NCBI GenBank assembly: GCA_965223465.1
Contig: OZ245025.1
Location: 2,542,001 to 2,606,000 of the forward strand
Source: JAAELZ01 sp965223465
GTDB taxonomy: Bacteria > Pseudomonadota > Gammaproteobacteria > Arenicellales > Poriferihabitantaceae
DNA: 64,000 bases
Direction: 5' to 3'
The position numbers and the translations under genes are program-made. A model generated the notes under the pieces. The model ran no database searches and was not told the origin of the DNA. It worked only from the letters and a program-made list of their open reading frames with translations. Shown piece after piece: positions 8,918-19,000 of this stretch; within the stretch, counting starts at the first letter, position 1, and the number at the start of each line of letters is the position of its first letter.

Positions 8918-9505
8918 CTATTCTGCTGCGTAAAAATTCAAGATTTGTGGGAAGGCTTCGTCACCCTTCTTCTCAATCATTTTGTTCATTTGCTTTTTCA
9001 TTTTTTTGGTCATTTCGCGCGAGCCGCTATGATAGTCCGCCAAAGTCCAGTTTACGTAAGGTGTCCATTGTCCCTTTAGAATGCCTGCATCATCTTCAGC
9101 TGAGGTGCCGCCTTCGGCATGGCATTTCTCGCAGTATTTATCATGCAGTTTCGCGCCCTTTGCGGCGAGCTCAGGATCGCTATCCTGTTTGGCGGCGACA
9201 AATGGTTGGGATGAAAAATAGCCTGCCAATAAAGCGATTTCTTCATCTGAATAACCCTTGGCAATGCGCCCCATAATGGTTGAAGGGATTTCGTCAGAGC
9301 GATACCCCTGCATGTTTTCAATAAAAAACTCTTCAGAAATACCCGCGATTGTTGGGGTTGCTGGGCCGCCACTAACACCGTTGGTGCCGTGACACCCAAC
9401 ACATGTATAGGCGAGCATTTCCGCGCTGGGCAGCTCTGCTTGCGCAGAAAATGCCAGCAGCCCGACGCCGAGCATTGCGGTTTTAAGAAATGGTTGTTTG
9501 ATCAT
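8918..9505 (-). CDS. fccA: sulfide dehydrogenase diheme cytochrome subunit
   Basis: Partner of FccB; it accepts electrons from the flavin and passes them to soluble cytochromes. The 195 residues begin with a signal peptide ending AQAEL. Two class-I cytochrome domains follow, with CVGCH and CEKCH haem sites and the IPSTIMGRIAKGYSDEEI helix seen in FccA and cytochrome c4 relatives. GGAGG-type sequence (TGGAGGATATCC, in reverse) sits just before the ATG. It is the first gene of fccAB, with a 311-base upstream region that presumably holds the promoter. Confidence 0.9.
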   Translation of the reverse strand: MIKQPFLKTAMLGVGLLAFSAQAELPSAEMLAYTCVGCHGTNGVSGGPATPTIAGISEEFFIENMQGYRSDEIPSTIMGRIAKGYSDEEIALLAGYFSSQPFVAAKQDSDPELAAKGAKLHDKYCEKCHAEGGTSAEDDAGILKGQWTPYVNWTLADYHSGSREMTKKMKKQMNKMIEKKGDEAFPQILNFYAAE

Positions 9506-9816
9506 GGATATCCTCCAGTTAAGTTTTAATATAAACGTGTTCGTTTGCTAATTACTGAAAGCTACTACTTTATTCAATAAAGGGTCGCTAGGCTATGATT
9601 GCCTTATTCTTTTCAATGTTGTTGCAGGGGATACTACAACATCTATTATGACATCACAAATAGCATTAATTTATATTAGAATGTTAGATGTTTATCACGC
9701 ATTGGGCGCACCTCTCAACTGATTGACGCGCTTACCCATTATATGTTCAGTGTAAATACCAAACCAATTACGCGATAACAAATTTCGGAAATCTGTCTAT
9801 CTTATTAACGGGTAAA
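9506..9816. other. AT-rich intergenic region upstream of fccAB
   Basis: These 311 bases lie between the rhodanese stop and the fccA start, both leftward. The stretch is AT-rich, has no open frame worth calling, and presumably contains the fccAB promoter. I could not pick out a convincing -35/-10 pair or operator by eye. Confidence 0.5.
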
Positions 9817-10470
9817 TTATTGTACTGTGTTTAGTCCTAGGACTTCCCAGTCCTGCATACCCCCTCGATACCACTTAATCTTATGGGCTGGATAGCCAAG
9901 ACTCAGCAGTGTTTTGATGGCAACCGGGGATTGGCCGCACCACATGCCGTTACAGTATAAAACCAGCGTTTTGGCTTTGCCAAAATCAAACAGACCTTCA
10001 ACTTCTTGTACGCTAAATTGTTCTAGCAAGATCTCGGAAATATCAATAATGTTGGCGCCGCCTTGTAGTGCAAGTTGGCTCCATGGAATGTTGATTGAAC
10101 CTGGAATATGTCCGCGTTTGTGCCATTGTGGCGTGCGTGAATCTTGCACCACGACAGGCTCTCCACGATGCATCGCCTGAAGATACTCAATCACTTCAAG
10201 TTCTCCTATGGTTTCCACGCCGGGTGCGATGGTGCTGGGTTGAATACAAAAAGGTGGGCAAGGCCGTGAAGTTAACGCGAAATCGTCGTTAATGGTGTTG
10301 CTGTTGTCCTGATTGCGGCTAATGCTTACTTTTTTACCGTCAACCATAAACTCGATGCGCATTTGATTGCCCGAGCCAATTCCGACCGGTTTGTCCTGAG
10401 CGTAGGCGGGGTGCCAGCCAAAGAATAAGGTGGAAAGGCTGAAAATGCATAATTTTGTAAAGCGCTTCAT
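9817..10470 (-). CDS. exported rhodanese-domain protein
   Basis: Probable periplasmic sulfurtransferase-like protein. The 217 residues start with a signal peptide ending HPAYAQ. A C-terminal rhodanese domain follows, with DSRTPQWHKRGHIPGSINIPW and the active-site loop LVLYCNGMWCGQSP, in which the first Cys is the expected persulfide carrier. The N-terminal 80 residues contain a CPPFC pair and resemble nothing I can name. Its position upstream of fccAB suggests handling of sulfane sulfur from sulfide oxidation, which is inference. Confidence 0.82.
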   Translation of the reverse strand: MKRFTKLCIFSLSTLFFGWHPAYAQDKPVGIGSGNQMRIEFMVDGKKVSISRNQDNSNTINDDFALTSRPCPPFCIQPSTIAPGVETIGELEVIEYLQAMHRGEPVVVQDSRTPQWHKRGHIPGSINIPWSQLALQGGANIIDISEILLEQFSVQEVEGLFDFGKAKTLVLYCNGMWCGQSPVAIKTLLSLGYPAHKIKWYRGGMQDWEVLGLNTVQ

Positions 10471-10534
10471 TGGGTTTCCTGTTTATTCATATTATTAAGC
10501 CTGGGTAAGCAATACTGTGTGTTGCTGCGATCTG

Positions 10535-11179
10535 TTAGGTTCCGTAAAGCGAAAGTCCAATCGCGTGTTTGGAGGCATGAGATTCGCGCAATGAAAATTG
10601 TTCCGATAGTTCGTCAACAAACTGCTGGGTTTGCGGTGCGTGGAGATCACCGTTCAATAGCTCTAATTCGACTTCATACAGATTGCATTGGTGACCGTTG
10701 GCGCTGATTTTTCCTGCGTCAGTGACAAACTCAAGCATTGATTGTCCAACTTTCAGCATGCGTTTGCTGCGTAGCATATCGACATTGACGCGCGGTAACA
10801 AAGGGGTGGGTTCAGGAAATAATGTCTGCATCGCATCAGCGATTTTTCCAGCCGGAATATCGGTGACACACTCGAAACTATGTTCAACCAACTGCTCCAT
10901 TTCTTCACAGCTAGAAACACCATTGATTATTTCATTATTGCGCTTTAGCGTGCTGACGTGTCGATCGCCTTCATCACGCGTACGTAACGACCAACGTAAC
11001 TCGCGTAAGTGCCAATCCGGTGTATCATAATATATGGCACTGAACATTTGTGAGTGGCTGGTACTGTCTTCGTCATGCATGGCATTAGCGATCAAGTCAC
11101 TTTCCCATAAGCGATCTAGCGTTGCCTGATCTGGGGCGGTCAGTTTTATTTCCTGTTCGATCTGGTGTTTCGGTTGCAT
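10535..11179 (-). CDS. CYTH-domain protein (inorganic triphosphatase-like)
   Basis: The CYTH fold hydrolyses triphosphate groups in a metal-dependent way, as in E. coli YgiF and in adenylate cyclase 2 or thiamine triphosphatase. I start at ATG 11179 because the family's first strand (EQEIKLTAP, the ExExK motif) begins six residues later; the open frame extends 19 codons further upstream. Other tunnel residues are visible in YYDTPDWHLRELRWSLRTR and YEVELELLNGD. With 214 residues it has the CYTH domain only and lacks the CHAD domain of YgiF. It is divergent from leuS, with 55 bp between. Confidence 0.8.
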   Translation of the reverse strand: MQPKHQIEQEIKLTAPDQATLDRLWESDLIANAMHDEDSTSHSQMFSAIYYDTPDWHLRELRWSLRTRDEGDRHVSTLKRNNEIINGVSSCEEMEQLVEHSFECVTDIPAGKIADAMQTLFPEPTPLLPRVNVDMLRSKRMLKVGQSMLEFVTDAGKISANGHQCNLYEVELELLNGDLHAPQTQQFVDELSEQFSLRESHASKHAIGLSLYGT

Positions 11180-11234
11180 TGAGGTAGAATCTCGCCCTTT
11201 ATTTGAAGCAAAAAGCGAATTTACGCGAAATACC

Positions 11235-13706
11235 ATGCCAATGGAATACGATTTTGCCCAAATTGAAGCTGATGTACAGGCTTATTGGGAACAAACCGAA
11301 TGTTTTAAAGTTACAGAGAACAGTGATAAACCAAAATATTACTGTTTGTCGATGTTGCCATATCCCTCGGGTCAGCTGCACATGGGGCATGTGCGAAATT
11401 ACACCATTGGTGATGTTATCAGTCGTTATCAGCGCATGCTCGGTAAAAATGTCTTGCAACCTATGGGATGGGATGCGTTTGGTCTACCTGCTGAGAATGC
11501 CGCAATAAAAAACCAGATGCCCCCTGCGAAATGGACTTACGAAAACATCGCGTATATGAAAAAACAGTTAAAACGGCTGGGGTTCGCCTATGACTGGAGC
11601 CGCGAACTCGCGACTTGTACACCGGAATACTATAAATGGGAACAATGGTTTTTCACCAAATTAGTGGATAAGGGGTTGGCCTATAAAAAAATGGCCGAAG
11701 TGAACTGGGACCCGGTTGAACAAACCGTACTCGCAAACGAGCAGGTCGTTGATGGTAAGGGTTGGCGCTCAGGTGCCACCGTAGAACGTAAGAAAATCCC
11801 GCAATGGTTTATCGCGATATCCAAATACGCGCAGGAACTGCTGGATGGCATTGACAAGCTTGCGGGTTGGCCAGACGCGGTACGCACCATGCAGCGTAAT
11901 TGGATTGGTCGCTCAGAAGGTTTGGAATTTAGCTTCGAAGTGCCTGAGCATGAGCCGGTTGCGGTATATACCACCCGCCCAGATACCATTATGGGCGTGA
12001 CTTTCGTTTCCGTTGCTGCCGAACACCCACTGGCACTAAGCGTGGCCAAGAATAACCCAACGGTAGCCAATTTCATCGATGATTGTCGGCGCATGAAAAC
12101 TTCTGAGGCCGATATGGAAACCATGGAGAAAAAAGGGGTGCCGCTGGGTATCCAGGCTATCCATCCGATATCCGGCGAACGGGTTGAAATTTGGGTGGCC
12201 AATTTTGTGTTGATGGGATACGGTACTGGTGCAGTCATGGCGGTACCGGCGCATGACGAGCGCGATTGGGAGTTCGCTAAAAAGCATCACATCGACATTC
12301 GGCCGGTTATTCAGCCCGCAGACGATTCAGTACACGATTTTGAGCAAGGCGCGTTTGTCCGTAAAGAAGATATTGTGGTGGTCAATTCAGGGCAGTTTGA
12401 TGGCCTGGATTTTAGCCAGGCGTTTGAGGCTATTGTCGATTTTATGGAAAAGGCAGATAAGGGCAGGCGCACCATCAACTACCGAATACGTGACTGGGGT
12501 GTGTCGCGACAGCGTTACTGGGGTTGCCCAATTCCGATCATTTATGACGAACAAGATGGACTGCACGTAGTGCCAGTCGAGGATTTGCCGGTGACCCTGC
12601 CCGAAAATGTCGAATTTTCCGGCGTAAATTCACCAATTAAGTCTGACCCGGATTTTATTAATACTACGGTTCCGGGTAGTGGTGAGCCTGGAAAACGTGA
12701 AACCGATACTTTTGATACGTTTTTTGAATCTTCCTGGTATTTTGCGCGCTACACCTGCCCAGACAGCGACGAGGCAATGCTGGATGAACGCGTGAATTAC
12801 TGGATGCCGGTAGATCAGTATGTTGGTGGTATTGAGCACGCTGTTTTGCACCTGCTGTATGCGCGTTTTTTCCATAAGCTGATGCGCGATGAGGGCCTGG
12901 TAGACAGTGATGAGCCGTTCACGAACTTGCTTACCCAGGGCATGGTATTGAAAGACGGGAGCAAGATGTCCAAATCCAAGGGCAATACGGTTGATCCACA
13001 ATCGATGATCGACCAATACGGTACCGATACAGTACGCTTGTTCATGATGTTTGCCTCACCCCCTGAGCAATCCTTAGAATGGAATGATGATGCTGTCGCA
13101 GGTGCACATCGATTTTTGCGGCGCTGGTGGTCTATGGTCAATCGCTACATAGAAAATCTGCAAGCCAATCTAGTGAAGCTGAACGATAAAGGGTGGTCGG
13201 TGGTTTCAGACAGCTCAGCAAAGGCATTGCGTAATACGCTACATACTTTGCTGAAAAAAGTTGATCATGATTACCAGCGCCATCAGTTTAACACGGTGAT
13301 TGCAGCGTCAATGGAGTTACTGAATGCCTTGGAAAAAATTGAGCCAGGTGACAACCCAGAGCTGGCGCAAGCTTATTGTGAAGCGAATATAGCGATGCTC
13401 AAAATTCTGGCGCCGATCAGCCCTCATATTGCGCATGTAATATGGGAAAAGATTGGGGGTGCTGGCAATATTATTGATGCCCCGTGGATACAGGTAGATA
13501 AATCTGCATTGCTTACCGAAACGATTTCATTGGTGGTTCAAGTCAACGGCAAAAAGCGCGATCAAATTAAGGTAGCGCGCGATGCGAGTAAGGATAAAAT
13601 TGAACAAGCTGCGTTAGCCGCTGAAGGTGTGAAAAGGCATCTGCAAGATCAGCCTGCCAAGAAAATAATAGTGGTGCCGGGGCGATTAGTCAATATCGTG
13701 GCCTGA
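11235..13706 (+). CDS. leuS: leucyl-tRNA synthetase
   Basis: Charges tRNA-Leu in the cytoplasm. The 823-residue class I enzyme has the HIGH-type motif HMGH in YPSGQLHMGHVRNYT, the CP1 editing domain (TTRPDTIMGVTF; GYGTGAVMAVPAHDERD) and KMSKS in DGSKMSKSKGN. It is shorter than E. coli LeuS (860). In the small zinc-binding insert the Cys ligands are replaced (NWDP for NWCP, and KGWRSG where E. coli has CCWRCD), so this domain probably binds no zinc, as is known for some other bacterial LeuS. It starts the leuS-lptE-holA group. Confidence 0.97.
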   Translation: MPMEYDFAQIEADVQAYWEQTECFKVTENSDKPKYYCLSMLPYPSGQLHMGHVRNYTIGDVISRYQRMLGKNVLQPMGWDAFGLPAENAAIKNQMPPAKWTYENIAYMKKQLKRLGFAYDWSRELATCTPEYYKWEQWFFTKLVDKGLAYKKMAEVNWDPVEQTVLANEQVVDGKGWRSGATVERKKIPQWFIAISKYAQELLDGIDKLAGWPDAVRTMQRNWIGRSEGLEFSFEVPEHEPVAVYTTRPDTIMGVTFVSVAAEHPLALSVAKNNPTVANFIDDCRRMKTSEADMETMEKKGVPLGIQAIHPISGERVEIWVANFVLMGYGTGAVMAVPAHDERDWEFAKKHHIDIRPVIQPADDSVHDFEQGAFVRKEDIVVVNSGQFDGLDFSQAFEAIVDFMEKADKGRRTINYRIRDWGVSRQRYWGCPIPIIYDEQDGLHVVPVEDLPVTLPENVEFSGVNSPIKSDPDFINTTVPGSGEPGKRETDTFDTFFESSWYFARYTCPDSDEAMLDERVNYWMPVDQYVGGIEHAVLHLLYARFFHKLMRDEGLVDSDEPFTNLLTQGMVLKDGSKMSKSKGNTVDPQSMIDQYGTDTVRLFMMFASPPEQSLEWNDDAVAGAHRFLRRWWSMVNRYIENLQANLVKLNDKGWSVVSDSSAKALRNTLHTLLKKVDHDYQRHQFNTVIAASMELLNALEKIEPGDNPELAQAYCEANIAMLKILAPISPHIAHVIWEKIGGAGNIIDAPWIQVDKSALLTETISLVVQVNGKKRDQIKVARDASKDKIEQAALAAEGVKRHLQDQPAKKIIVVPGRLVNIVA

Positions 13707-13764
13707 CAATTACCCGCAACTCTCGCTATAATCAATCTCTAGTCGCCTATTTATCCAAAATATC

Positions 13765-14256
13765 ATGCAGCAAAAATTTATTCGCTTACTCGGTTTATTC
13801 GTTCTTAGTACTAGTTTACTGGTGTCCGCTTGCGGCTTTCATTTGCGCGGTAAAATTGATGTACCAGCAAATTTGCAACGCATTCATATATTGGGTGATG
13901 ATGCGATGTTAAAGGAGCGAGTGGGTGATGGTCTGGCGTTTAGTGATATAGAAATTACTGACACGGCAGAAAGTGTTGCCATCCTGGATATGCGCGATGT
14001 GCGTTATACCAAAGAAGTAAATGGTACCGACAGTAACGGTGTTGCCAATAGCTATAAACTCAGCTATGTGGTGAATTTTGAGGTGCTAGATCCAGAGGCA
14101 AATTCATTGCAAAAAAATAGTGTTACCCAAACGCGCACCTTGGCGTATGATCCGTCCAATGTATTGCTGTTTGAGCGCGAAGAATCTTTCTTAATAGAAG
14201 ATATGCAAAAAGAGCTGGTTAGCCAGATACTCAGACGTATTAGCAAAATTAAGTAA
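13765..14256 (+). CDS. lptE: LPS-assembly lipoprotein LptE
   Basis: Outer-membrane lipoprotein that plugs LptD and helps insert lipopolysaccharide into the outer leaflet. The 163 residues carry a lipoprotein signal with lipobox LVSAC (Cys23), followed at once by the family's GFHLRGKIDVP block. The C-terminal half contains TQTRTLAYDPSNVL and a final helix ending in LRRISKIK. Its position between leuS and holA is conserved in gammaproteobacteria. Confidence 0.92.
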   Translation: MQQKFIRLLGLFVLSTSLLVSACGFHLRGKIDVPANLQRIHILGDDAMLKERVGDGLAFSDIEITDTAESVAILDMRDVRYTKEVNGTDSNGVANSYKLSYVVNFEVLDPEANSLQKNSVTQTRTLAYDPSNVLLFEREESFLIEDMQKELVSQILRRISKIK

Positions 14257-14307
14257 TTAGTGTTAAATGCGTTGGTTGTCATCGATACCATGCATTAACG
14301 ACTTAAT

Positions 14308-15330
14308 TTGAAGCAATCCCCATATCAACTGGCACAACAGGAATCCCTCCGGTCAATTTATCATTTATATGGCCTTGAGCCACTGATTGTCGAAGAGGCG
14401 CTGAATGATTTACGCGAGGCATGCCGCAGTCATGCCTATCTGGAGCGCGAAAAACTCACGGTTGAGCCTGGGTTTGATTGGGATACATTGTTATCCAGCG
14501 GTCAGTCCATGTCGTTATTTGCGCAAAAACGCATCATTGAGTTGCGCATGCCCACGGGCCGCCCAGGCGACAAGGGCGCGAAAAACCTGGTCGAATATGC
14601 GCAATCACCACCACCTGATACCGTTCTGATCATTATCAGTGGTGAAATTAATAAGCGTGCGCAAAATAGCAAATGGTTCAAGGCGATTGATAGCGCTGGT
14701 GTGAGTATCGAAGCAGCCAAAATATATCCGAATCAAATGCCTGGATGGATCGAGCAGCGTATGCTCCAATTAGGTATTCAAGCCGAAGCTGGCGTGGCTA
14801 AAGTGATTGCCCACTATGTAGAGGGTAATTTATTGGCAGCTGCGCAACAGATTAATTTCCTCAGTTTGCATTGCAAAAAAAAGGTGTTGAGCGTGGTGCA
14901 AACTCAGAAACTAGTTTCTGATCAGGCTCGATTTACCAGTTTTGCCTTTGTGGATGCTTGTTTGGCTGGGCAGACCGCGCGCGCGGTGCGTATTTTGGCA
15001 AGTCTTCGAGGTGAAAAAATAGAACCCATCTTGATCGTTGCCGCGCTTTCACGCGAAACCGCTAAGTTGCTTTGCTTATCTCAAGGCAAATCGCTAGGGC
15101 AATCAATCCAGCCGTTATTTAAGCGCTTGGGAATATGGTCCAGTCGTGAGCGATTGGTACAAAGTGCGCTTGCCCGCGTCAGTCATATTGGTTGGTTACG
15201 TATACATAGTAAAATAGCGGATATTGACGCGATGGTGAAGGGTCAAAGGCCATTAAAAAATAAAGATATTTGGGAGGAAATTGAACGTTTAGGTTTGGCG
15301 GTTTGTGGCCATGCCACAATGCTGAGATAG
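14308..15330 (+). CDS. holA: DNA polymerase III subunit delta
   Basis: Delta is the wrench subunit of the clamp loader that opens the beta clamp. The 340 residues align in layout with E. coli HolA: an N-terminal AAA-like domain (YHLYGLEPLIVEEALNDLR), then GQSMSLFAQKRIIELRMP, MPGWIEQRM and EGNLLAAAQQINFLSL. I start at TTG 14308, because the only upstream in-frame ATG (14290) runs into a stop at once. No strong ribosome binding site is visible, which is common for holA after lptE. Confidence 0.92.
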   Translation: MKQSPYQLAQQESLRSIYHLYGLEPLIVEEALNDLREACRSHAYLEREKLTVEPGFDWDTLLSSGQSMSLFAQKRIIELRMPTGRPGDKGAKNLVEYAQSPPPDTVLIIISGEINKRAQNSKWFKAIDSAGVSIEAAKIYPNQMPGWIEQRMLQLGIQAEAGVAKVIAHYVEGNLLAAAQQINFLSLHCKKKVLSVVQTQKLVSDQARFTSFAFVDACLAGQTARAVRILASLRGEKIEPILIVAALSRETAKLLCLSQGKSLGQSIQPLFKRLGIWSSRERLVQSALARVSHIGWLRIHSKIADIDAMVKGQRPLKNKDIWEEIERLGLAVCGHATMLR

Positions 15331-15357
15331 GCCACAAATAGGATACGGTGGGGTAAC

Positions 15358-15783
15358 GTGGGAGACAGGCAAAACCTAATGAAGCGTCGGGCTTCGATCA
15401 AACAATTAGCGATGCCTTCGTTGTATTTATCGGCATGGTGTGTGCCGACTGTGAAATCCGCGATGCTCCCGGTACATGCACAAACTAGTGGCTGTATGCG
15501 AGATGATATTTTAGGCCGTTGGCAATTGGAGTTATTTGGTTTGGCTGCTTCGAGCAGAGAAATTACGTTTGCCGCTGATGGAACAGTAATGCACGCTTAC
15601 TTAAATCGTTGGCAATTTGCTAATGACGAGCTGCAAATCACGCAGGGCTTAACCTGGGCGCTAACTGGTTCGTTCGTGTCTTGCGATTCTTTGTCGGGTA
15701 CCTACGTCAATATTTTTACCAACCCGATACTGGGCAATCTTATCGTCCGTCGGGGAGATTGGCAGGCATTCAAAATCGACTAA
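15358..15783 (+). CDS. exported hypothetical protein
   Basis: A 141-codon frame from GTG 15358; an internal ATG at 15379 gives a more usual signal-peptide start (MKRRASIKQLAMPSLYLSAW), with a twin-arginine-like beginning and a cleavage site near VHAQ. The mature part is about 95 residues with two Cys (in GCMRDD and FVSCDSL), which could form a disulfide, and alternating hydrophobic strands like a small beta-barrel or lipocalin-type fold. I do not recognise the family. It follows holA by 27 bp. Confidence 0.55.
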   Translation: MGDRQNLMKRRASIKQLAMPSLYLSAWCVPTVKSAMLPVHAQTSGCMRDDILGRWQLELFGLAASSREITFAADGTVMHAYLNRWQFANDELQITQGLTWALTGSFVSCDSLSGTYVNIFTNPILGNLIVRRGDWQAFKID

Positions 15784-16076
15784 ACTCGTTTACTCTGTAG
15801 TATACCGATGTATTTTTACGCCAATGTGTCATGGTACATTCGTAATAACAGGAAAAATAGTGGGCCAGACGATATCAACTACCGCAGGTGCAGCATTGTT
15901 TGGTAAGATTGGGTCTAAGGGTTGACTCAAGCAGAGCAGTTGGGTTGCTAACCAATAATTAATTTTATTTCGTGCCTTCCTGAAATCATAGAGAGCTTGC
16001 CGCATTATATTGTGACAGCTCATAAAGATGGTGGTCGGCACGAATACTCGGTTTGTGAGCAGGTGGTGATGTAACA

Positions 16077-19000
16077 GTGGAATGCCTAAAATGTGGCTTT
16101 GCAAATCCTGAGCAGGCGCGTTTCTGTGCCGGTTGTGGGGTAGGTATTACAGCAATTCAGTGCTCGCATTGCCATGCGGACAATGATCCAGGTAGCCGTT
16201 TCTGTGGGTCCTGTGGGCTATCTTTAGCGAAAGCATTTGGGGAAAATAATAACGCAAAAAAGAACATCGAACGACGTATGTTGACGGTGTTGTTTTGTGA
16301 CTTGGTTGACTCTACTGCACTGGTCGCTAGCCAGGACCCGGAATACAGCCGCAGTTTCATCCGTGAATATCAAAATGTCGCCAAAGAGGTCATCGAAAAT
16401 TTTGGTGGTCGAATTACCGAATATTTGGGTGATGGTATCGTTGCCCAATTTACCCGTCATGAAACCAATGCTGAGCGCGCCATTAACGCCGCCTTACAAA
16501 TTATTAAGTTGCTCGATCAGAAAGAACTCCCGATTGGTGATACGCAACAAAAAGCAGTTGTGCGATGTGGCATTGCCACCGGTATGGCAGTGGTGGGGGA
16601 TATGCTTGGGGATGAAGAAATTCGATCTAGCTCAGCGATTGGCTTGCCTTTAAACCTTGCAGCGCGAATTCAAAGTCTCGCGGAGGAGGATCAGGTGGTC
16701 ATTGGTAAAACCACGTACCAGCTCGCGCGTGGTTTGTTTAAGTTCGAAAGTCTAGGTCATCACAATTTGAAAGGAATAAGAGAAAAGCAACCCGTTTGGC
16801 GCGTGGTGGCTAAGCAATCAATCAGCTCGCGATTTGTTGCGCACGCCGCAGAAATGACGCCGATGGTTGACCGCGAGGAAGTGATGGATCATCTATTGAG
16901 CCACTGGGATCAATGTAAGACGGGTGAGGCCGAGGCGATTGTCTTTTGGGGAGAGGCAGGTATTGGCAAATCCAGAATTGTTCAGGAATTTATCAAAAAA
17001 GTGGCGGCTGATTGTGCGTTTGTGGAGTACCAATGCTCACCGTATCACACCCACACCGCGCTCTACCCTTTGATCAGCGGCGTAGAGGCAGCTGCACGAT
17101 TCAAACATGGTGATTCAAACGAGGTTCGTTTAAGAAAATTAGAAAGGCTGGTGCGCTGGTCATCGGATAATTTCGAACACGATATGCCAGCCCTAGTAAA
17201 TTTACTATCCCTCTCAGCGGAAGATAAATGGCCAACACCTAATTTGAGCCCGGATGAAATAAAAGATTGGATATTTAAAGCAGCGATCAATAATCTAATT
17301 TCGCTCTCGGCGAGAAAACCTTTATTAATCCAGTTGGAAGATGTGCAATGGATTGACCCAACCACAATGGAGCTAATCAAATGCTTGGTCAAGGAATTGG
17401 TCGGCCATCCGGTGTTGTTGTTGATCACTTCGAGGCCCGGATATGAAAATGATTTTAGCCAGTATCCACACGTTTCTACACTTAAGGTCGAACGACTACC
17501 AAAATCTTATATGAAGCAGCTGGTGAACCAGATTAAAGGAGATAGTAAGTTGCTGGACCCGGTCATAGACGAAATGGTAGAGCGCACCGATGGTATCCCG
17601 TTATTTATGGAGGAGCTAAGCAAAAGCCTGCTTGAAACATCTGCGAGCGATCACCTTGAATCAAGTCAACTCGCGTTCAAAGACATACCCGCTACGCTAC
17701 ATGATTCCCTACTATCCAGGTTGGACCATTTGCCAGAGGATACACGCTCAATTGCCCTATTGGCTTCGGTCATTGGGAGAGATTTTAGCTACGACCTTCT
17801 TGAGAGAATAGCGGATGTAGGCGATCAAAACCTGTACGAACTGTTGAGCCCATTGTTAGAAGCGCAGCTGGTTATGCAGCGCAACGCGCCGCCCAATGCG
17901 GAGTTTTCGTTCAAACACGCATTGGTTAGAGATGTGGCCTACGAAACTTTGTTGCAAAGTGATCGAGTGAATATACATCGTAAGATTGCCCAAAGTCTTG
18001 AACAAGATTACCCTGAGAATTTGCGTAGGAGCCCAGAACTGGTTGCGCGTCATTTTACTGAGGCCAAGTGCGATGATAAGGCGATTGAGTATTGGTTAGC
18101 GGCGGGTAAAAAGGCCGGCCAGAAATTCGCGCTGGTTGAGGCGAGAGAACATTTGACACTGGGTCTGAACTTGATAGACGGGCAGCCTGATACCGACGAA
18201 AATAAAATCGTTAAGCTGGAATATTTAGTTACATTGGGGCCGGTACTTATCGCATTAGATGGACCAGGTGCAGAGGCCACCCGAAACAATTATGCACAGG
18301 CGGTGGCATTATGCAAACAGCTGCCCGAATCAGAAAATCATTTTGTCGCTTTTTGGGGGCAATGGCATATTCACATGGATTATGATAGTGGTCAGGAATC
18401 TGTGTGGGCCGAACGGCTGCAGCAATTAGCAGAGCGGTTGAATAAAGATGATCTTAAGTTACAGGCACACCATTGCCATTGGGCAACGTGTTTTCATCAA
18501 GCAGACTATGATAAAGCCTATGATCATCTCAATAAAGGTATTGCACTATATGATATTGATTTATATCGGCATCACTCGAGTATGTATGGCGGTCATGACC
18601 CTAAAGTATGCGCGTTGGTGTTTCTATCGTGGGTAGAGTGGATACGTGGAAATTACCATCAGGCCGAAGCAGCACTCGAACAATGTGTTGCGCTAGGTGA
18701 AGAGCTGGATCACACAGGTACACGCATTCACGTCATTGAGATGAGCTTGTTACTGACACATTATCAACACGATACACAAAGAGCACGAAAACTCACCGAA
18801 GAATTAGCTCAACTATGTAAACATATAGACCTGCCTGAGTATGAGGGCAAACTCATGTGCTGCCGGGGGATTGTATTTACCTTACAAGGAAAGCTGGCAG
18901 AAGGCATTTCACTCTTGAAAAAAGGTTTGAAAGAAATCCATTCGGTTGGGACTCCTGAGGATGTGCCAGTATATACTGAGTATTTAGCCTATGCGTTGGG

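Noticed and set aside
11235..13706. Loss of zinc ligands in LeuS as a novelty
   Set aside because: Zinc-free versions of this insert are known among bacterial LeuS, so it is recorded in the annotation only.
15829..16104. 91-codon leftward frame before the cyclase gene
   Set aside because: It overlaps the start of the well-supported cyclase gene and has no recognisable motif.
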